Shown in pieces: positions 6,186-8,437 of a stretch of DNA of 8,437 nucleotides. This stretch comes from Gemmatimonadota bacterium (GTDB lineage Bacteria > Gemmatimonadota > Gemmatimonadetes > Gemmatimonadales > GWC2-71-9), in the NCBI GenBank assembly GCA_003220975.1, contig QHTX01000143.1, forward strand, positions 604 through 9,040. The letters run 5' to 3'. Position numbers and translations under genes: made by a program. The notes beneath the pieces are model-generated. The model saw nothing but the letters and a program-made list of their open reading frames with translations. It had not been told where the DNA came from and did no database searches. Every line of letters starts with the position of its first letter. The first letter of the stretch is position 1.

Positions 6186-6918
6186 AGCCGCTGCCAGGAG
6201 CCTCGTTGCCGAGGAATGAGCCGTTCTTGAAGGTATTCGGGCACAGCGGATGTGCGAACACCGACGGCCCCTCGACCGAGTACTGAATGTCGTCCGCAAA
6301 CTCCCCACCCGGCGGATTCATTGCCGCCTCGTCGCGCACGCGCTTCGCGATCTCGTGGTCCGTGCACGCCGTGTCACCACTGATACCGAGACCGCCGACG
6401 ACGTGACCGCCGGAATACAACGGCACGCCGCCGCCGAACGTGATGATGCCGCCGGCGATCTGGCCCCGGCCGCCGCCCGCGCCGTTCGGCGGCGCCAGGA
6501 AGTCCGGGTTGAAGAGGTTCGACTGGTTCAGGCCCCAGAGTGAGTGGCCAGGTTGCGTGAAGGTGTAGAGCATTGCCGTCGAGAGCGCGAGCGCGTCGAG
6601 GCTGAACGCGTTGGCCGTGTACGCCTTCGCCTTGGCGATCGCCTGGCTCCCCGGCCACACCTGCGTCGCGTCGTCGCTCGAAGTCGCGAACGCGCACAGG
6701 TCGCCGTCGCGATTCACGACCGCCGCCCACATGCGCGCACCTCCGAACAGGCCGCCAGCGTTACCGCCGTGCGCCGGCGCGGCGGCGAGGAGTTGCTTCA
6801 GTTGCTCGGCCGTGGGTACGGCCGAGCAGTTGGCCTGTCTCCCCTGAGCATGGGCGCCTGCCGTCGCGAATGAGAGGAGCAGCGTTGCAGATACGATGGC
6901 GCTCTTGTTGGGGTTCAT
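6181..6918 (-). CDS. Exported GlcG/HbpS-like (DUF336 family) heme-binding-type protein
   Basis: A 245-residue protein. The ATG (6916-6918) has a close GGGAGGGG ribosome site. Residues 1-24 are a typical Sec signal (MNPNK then a hydrophobic run) with a likely cut after AHA. The mature part shows the GlcG/HbpS pattern: MWAAVVNRDGDLCAFA (63-78) as the first strand pair, a helix rich in Ala/Lys (SQAIAKAKAYTANAFS, 91-106), a glycine loop, and GGIITFGGGVPLY...GGHVVGGLGISGDT (156-183), the family's most conserved stretch. Characterised members include HbpS of Streptomyces, which binds heme; GlcG itself has no firm function. Compared with the usual ~140-residue domain it has a longer N-terminal part, an Asn/Gly-rich insert (131-153) and a C-terminal extension with C226, which could pair with another cysteine outside the cytoplasm. 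The ligand is not known; heme is a family-based guess. The stop codon falls in a repeat. Confidence 0.83.
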   Translation of the reverse strand: MNPNKSAIVSATLLLSFATAGAHAQGRQANCSAVPTAEQLKQLLAAAPAHGGNAGGLFGGARMWAAVVNRDGDLCAFATSSDDATQVWPGSQAIAKAKAYTANAFSLDALALSTAMLYTFTQPGHSLWGLNQSNLFNPDFLAPPNGAGGGRGQIAGGIITFGGGVPLYSGGHVVGGLGISGDTACTDHEIAKRVRDEAAMNPPGGEFADDIQYSVEGPSVFAHPLCPNTFKNGSFLGNEAPGSGY

Positions 6919-7043
6919 GACCCCTCCCGCGGTGAGAGATACGGGTAAGGCTGAAGCGCGCGCGGCGTCGCGTCAAACAACGGAGAGGGCGGCTCCGAAC
7001 AGCATCAAGCGTGCCCGCGAATGCTGGGGTTCCGCACGAGTGG

Positions 7044-7072
7044 TTGACAGCCCCTTTTTTTCGGGGCACTAT
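7044..7072 (+). promoter_or_regulatory. Candidate promoter, perfect -35 TTGACA
   Basis: TTGACA (7044-7049) is followed after a 17-nt spacer by CACTAT (7067-7072), which matches TATAAT at three positions. The spacer holds a T7 tract between GCCCC and GGGGC. This would give the PilM-PilN-like gene a leader of about 145 nt. The -35 is convincing; the -10 is weak. Confidence 0.3.
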
Positions 7073-7107
7073 CGGGGCGAACCTTGGGCCGACCGCGCAT
7101 TCCGTTG

Positions 7108-7116
7108 TGCGATAAT
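7108..7116 (+). promoter_or_regulatory. Candidate extended -10 element TGCGATAAT
   Basis: TG-n followed by GATAAT (five of six matches to TATAAT) forms an extended -10 with no good -35 at normal spacing. Transcription would begin near 7123 and leave a leader of about 100 nt before the PilM-PilN-like start codon. It competes with the TTGACA candidate about 60 nt upstream; sequence alone cannot choose between them. Confidence 0.3.
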
Positions 7117-7194
7117 GGTATACGCGCGGGCGCCGGTGCCTGACGCATGTCCAGACCGAACCGCTGCAACGACAACGACATCGCAGTCGTCTCT

Positions 7195-7210
7195 CCGGGC
7201 ACGAGCCCGG
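7195..7210 (+). promoter_or_regulatory. Leader hairpin before the PilM-PilN-like start codon
   Basis: CCGGGC and GCCCGG form a perfect 6-bp G/C stem with an ACGA tetraloop, ending 13 nt before the ATG and touching the only purine-rich stretch (GGTGGG) that could serve as ribosome site. It may limit translation start. No T-run follows, so it is not an intrinsic terminator. Confidence 0.35.
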
Positions 7211-7223
7211 TGGGCGGCCAGTA

Positions 7224-8437
7224 ATGGCGCGTCTGGGCGTAGAGCTCGGCACCCGCACGATTCGCGCGGTCCGGCTCGAGGGCTGGCCGCGCCCCCGGGC
7301 CCGCGCCGTGGAGATCGCGTGGGATCGGGAGAGCCCCGACGAGGCGGTGCAGGCGTTGGGCCAGCATCTCGGCGCGGCGCGCCGGATCGCGGTGGCGGTT
7401 GACCTGCCGCTGCTCTTGACCAAGCGGGTGAAGCTGCCGGCGCTCCCCGCCGCGGAGCGGCGCCGCATCCTGCGGCTCGAGCCCGAGCGGTTCTTCGCCG
7501 TGCGCGCCGACGAAATAGTGCCGGCGGTGCGGGCCGACGAGGATCTCGTGTTCGCCGCGCGGGAGACACCGCTCGCCGGTTGGGTGAGCGCCCTCGAGCG
7601 GCTCGCGCCCGTCGACCTGGTGGAGCCCGCGCCGGTGGCCCTGTCGCGGGCGTTGGCACGCGCGCCGACGCCTCTCGCCGACGCCGTGATGCTGTTCGAC
7701 GGTCGTGCCGATGGCATCGGTTTAGTGGAGCTGCGCGGCGGCCGGGTCTCACGCGCGCGGCGACTCTACGGGGACCTCGAGGCCGCGGCCGCGGTGCTCA
7801 CAGGCGACGGCGCTCCCACCACGCTCTACTTGAGTGGGTGGAGCGAGGAGCGCGCGGCCGCCCTGGCGGCGCTGCTGCCGGGCGTCACCCCTCAGCCGCT
7901 GCCCTGCGTATCGGACGTGGCGGGGCCGTTTCTCGCCGCCTACGGCGCGGCGCTCGCCGTCGGCACCGAGCCGGACTTCGCCAGCACACTCGTGTCTCCG
8001 GAGCTCGGCCGGGGCATTCGCGCGCGCCACCGCCGCGAGCTGGGCCTGGCCGTGGCGGCGTGCGTGGCGGCTGCGGTGTTCGCGTTGACGTCGGTCGATG
8101 CCTGGCGGGCGCGCGCCACGCGTGAGTTGGGCGCGGGGCTGCAGGCGCTGCGCGAGCGCGCCGCGCCGGCCCTCGCGCTCCAGGCGCAGCTCGAAACCAT
8201 GGCCCAGCAGGCGGAGGCGATCCGCCAGATCGAGGCCGAGCGGCCGGACCCGCTGCGGGTGCTGCTGGCGTTGTCGCGCCAGCTTCCGCCCGGCGCGTAC
8301 GTGCGCGGCATCCGTGCCTCCGGCGCCGAGTGGCAGGTGGACGGCTACGCGCCCAACGCGGCGCGGCTCATCGCCGGGCTCGGCGCCGCACCGGGGTTCA
8401 AGGAGGTCCACTTTCTCTCGGCGACGAACCGCGCCCA
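7224..8437 (+). CDS. PilM-PilN-like fusion / GspL-like assembly protein, 3' end missing
   Basis: The frame is open from ATG 7224-7226 to the right edge, 404 codons plus two bases with no stop. The N-terminus MARLGVELGTRTIRAVRLEG is the actin-like nucleotide-site opening of PilM, and residues 1-265 fit the cytoplasmic ATPase-like domain. A basic stretch (RARHRRE) precedes one hydrophobic segment at 273-292, consistent with the N-terminal part staying in the cytoplasm. Residues 299-339 look like a coiled coil, and 340 onward (RPDPLRVLLALSRQLPPGAYV...VDGYAPNAARLIAGL) match the periplasmic PilN domain. In type IV pili PilM and PilN are separate proteins of the inner-membrane alignment complex; type II secretion GspL joins both parts in one chain, as here. 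PilO-, PilP- and PilQ- or Gsp-like genes would be expected to the right. The start has a weak ribosome site; no in-frame start exists just upstream. Confidence 0.82.
   Translation, partial: MARLGVELGTRTIRAVRLEGWPRPRARAVEIAWDRESPDEAVQALGQHLGAARRIAVAVDLPLLLTKRVKLPALPAAERRRILRLEPERFFAVRADEIVPAVRADEDLVFAARETPLAGWVSALERLAPVDLVEPAPVALSRALARAPTPLADAVMLFDGRADGIGLVELRGGRVSRARRLYGDLEAAAAVLTGDGAPTTLYLSGWSEERAAALAALLPGVTPQPLPCVSDVAGPFLAAYGAALAVGTEPDFASTLVSPELGRGIRARHRRELGLAVAACVAAAVFALTSVDAWRARATRELGAGLQALRERAAPALALQAQLETMAQQAEAIRQIEAERPDPLRVLLALSRQLPPGAYVRGIRASGAEWQVDGYAPNAARLIAGLGAAPGFKEVHFLSATNRA

Larger units (their letters stand above)
6919..7223. other. Divergent intergenic region, 305 bp
   Basis: This region separates the divergently transcribed GlcG-like and PilM-PilN-like genes and should hold promoters for both. 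On the + strand it contains a perfect TTGACA, a T7 tract flanked by GCCCC/GGGGC (7050-7067), an extended -10-like TGCGATAAT, and a CCGGGC/GCCCGG hairpin just before the + strand start codon. On the - strand I see only a strong ribosome site for the GlcG-like gene and no convincing promoter. No small gene with a plausible ribosome site was found; frames crossing it are shadows of the flanking genes. Confidence 0.6.

Noticed and set aside
7050..7067. GCCCC-T7-C-GGGGC as an intrinsic terminator
   Set aside because: The T tract is in the loop, not after the stem, on the + strand, and no T-run follows on either strand.
6761..7717. 318-codon - strand frame running across the divergent intergenic region
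   Set aside because: It is Ser/Arg/Ala-rich without motifs and overlaps both the GlcG-like gene and the PilM-PilN-like gene in other frames.
7749..8411. 220-codon - strand frame inside the PilM-PilN-like gene
   Set aside because: It is Arg/Gln/Gly-rich and has no domain; the + strand frame shows clear PilM and PilN features.
1..8437. CRISPR array, insertion sequence, tRNA/rRNA gene or defence/toxin system
   Set aside because: I looked on both strands for repeated spacers, transposase motifs, cloverleaf-type sequences and typical defence genes and saw none; nearly all DNA is explained by housekeeping-type or envelope genes.

Overview
This window is high-GC DNA (about two thirds G+C by eye) from a bacterium with an outer membrane. 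The evidence for a diderm is a type IV pilus/type II secretion PilM-PilN-like protein, a probable lipoprotein and a protein with an export signal. The gene mix and the GTC(A/G)TCA-type intergenic repeats would suit Gemmatimonadota or a neighbouring phylum. That placement is inference, because no marker gene is present.

Layout, left to right. (1) The 3' part of an M1-family zinc aminopeptidase on the + strand, cut by the left edge. (2) A short convergent gap almost filled by a perfect 18-bp inverted repeat, a likely terminator. (3) On the - strand, a probable lipoprotein of the lysyl oxidase family that keeps the three copper histidines and both cofactor-forming residues. (4) A tight - strand cluster transcribed trxC-type thioredoxin > TM2-domain protein > pntA1 > pntA2 > pntB. 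It has a 1-nt gap, a 61-nt gap and two 4-nt ATGA overlaps, so it is almost certainly one operon. (5) Upstream on the same strand, an exported GlcG/HbpS-like protein whose stop codon lies inside a second copy of the GTC(A/G)TCA repeat. (6) A 305-bp divergent intergenic region with candidate promoters and hairpins. (7) On the + strand, the start of a PilM-PilN-like fusion (GspL-like layout) that runs off the right edge.

The clearest functional unit is the redox operon. Membrane transhydrogenase PntA1A2B uses the proton gradient to make NADPH, and thioredoxin consumes NADPH through thioredoxin reductase, which is not in this window. The least expected gene is the lysyl oxidase homologue. I found no CRISPR array, insertion sequence, tRNA, rRNA or prophage, and I do not see a clear undescribed multi-gene system. 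The most open items are the bacterial lysyl oxidase, the TM2/coiled-coil protein inside the trx-pnt operon, the 7-bp-period repeats at gene 3' ends, and the PilM-PilN fusion.
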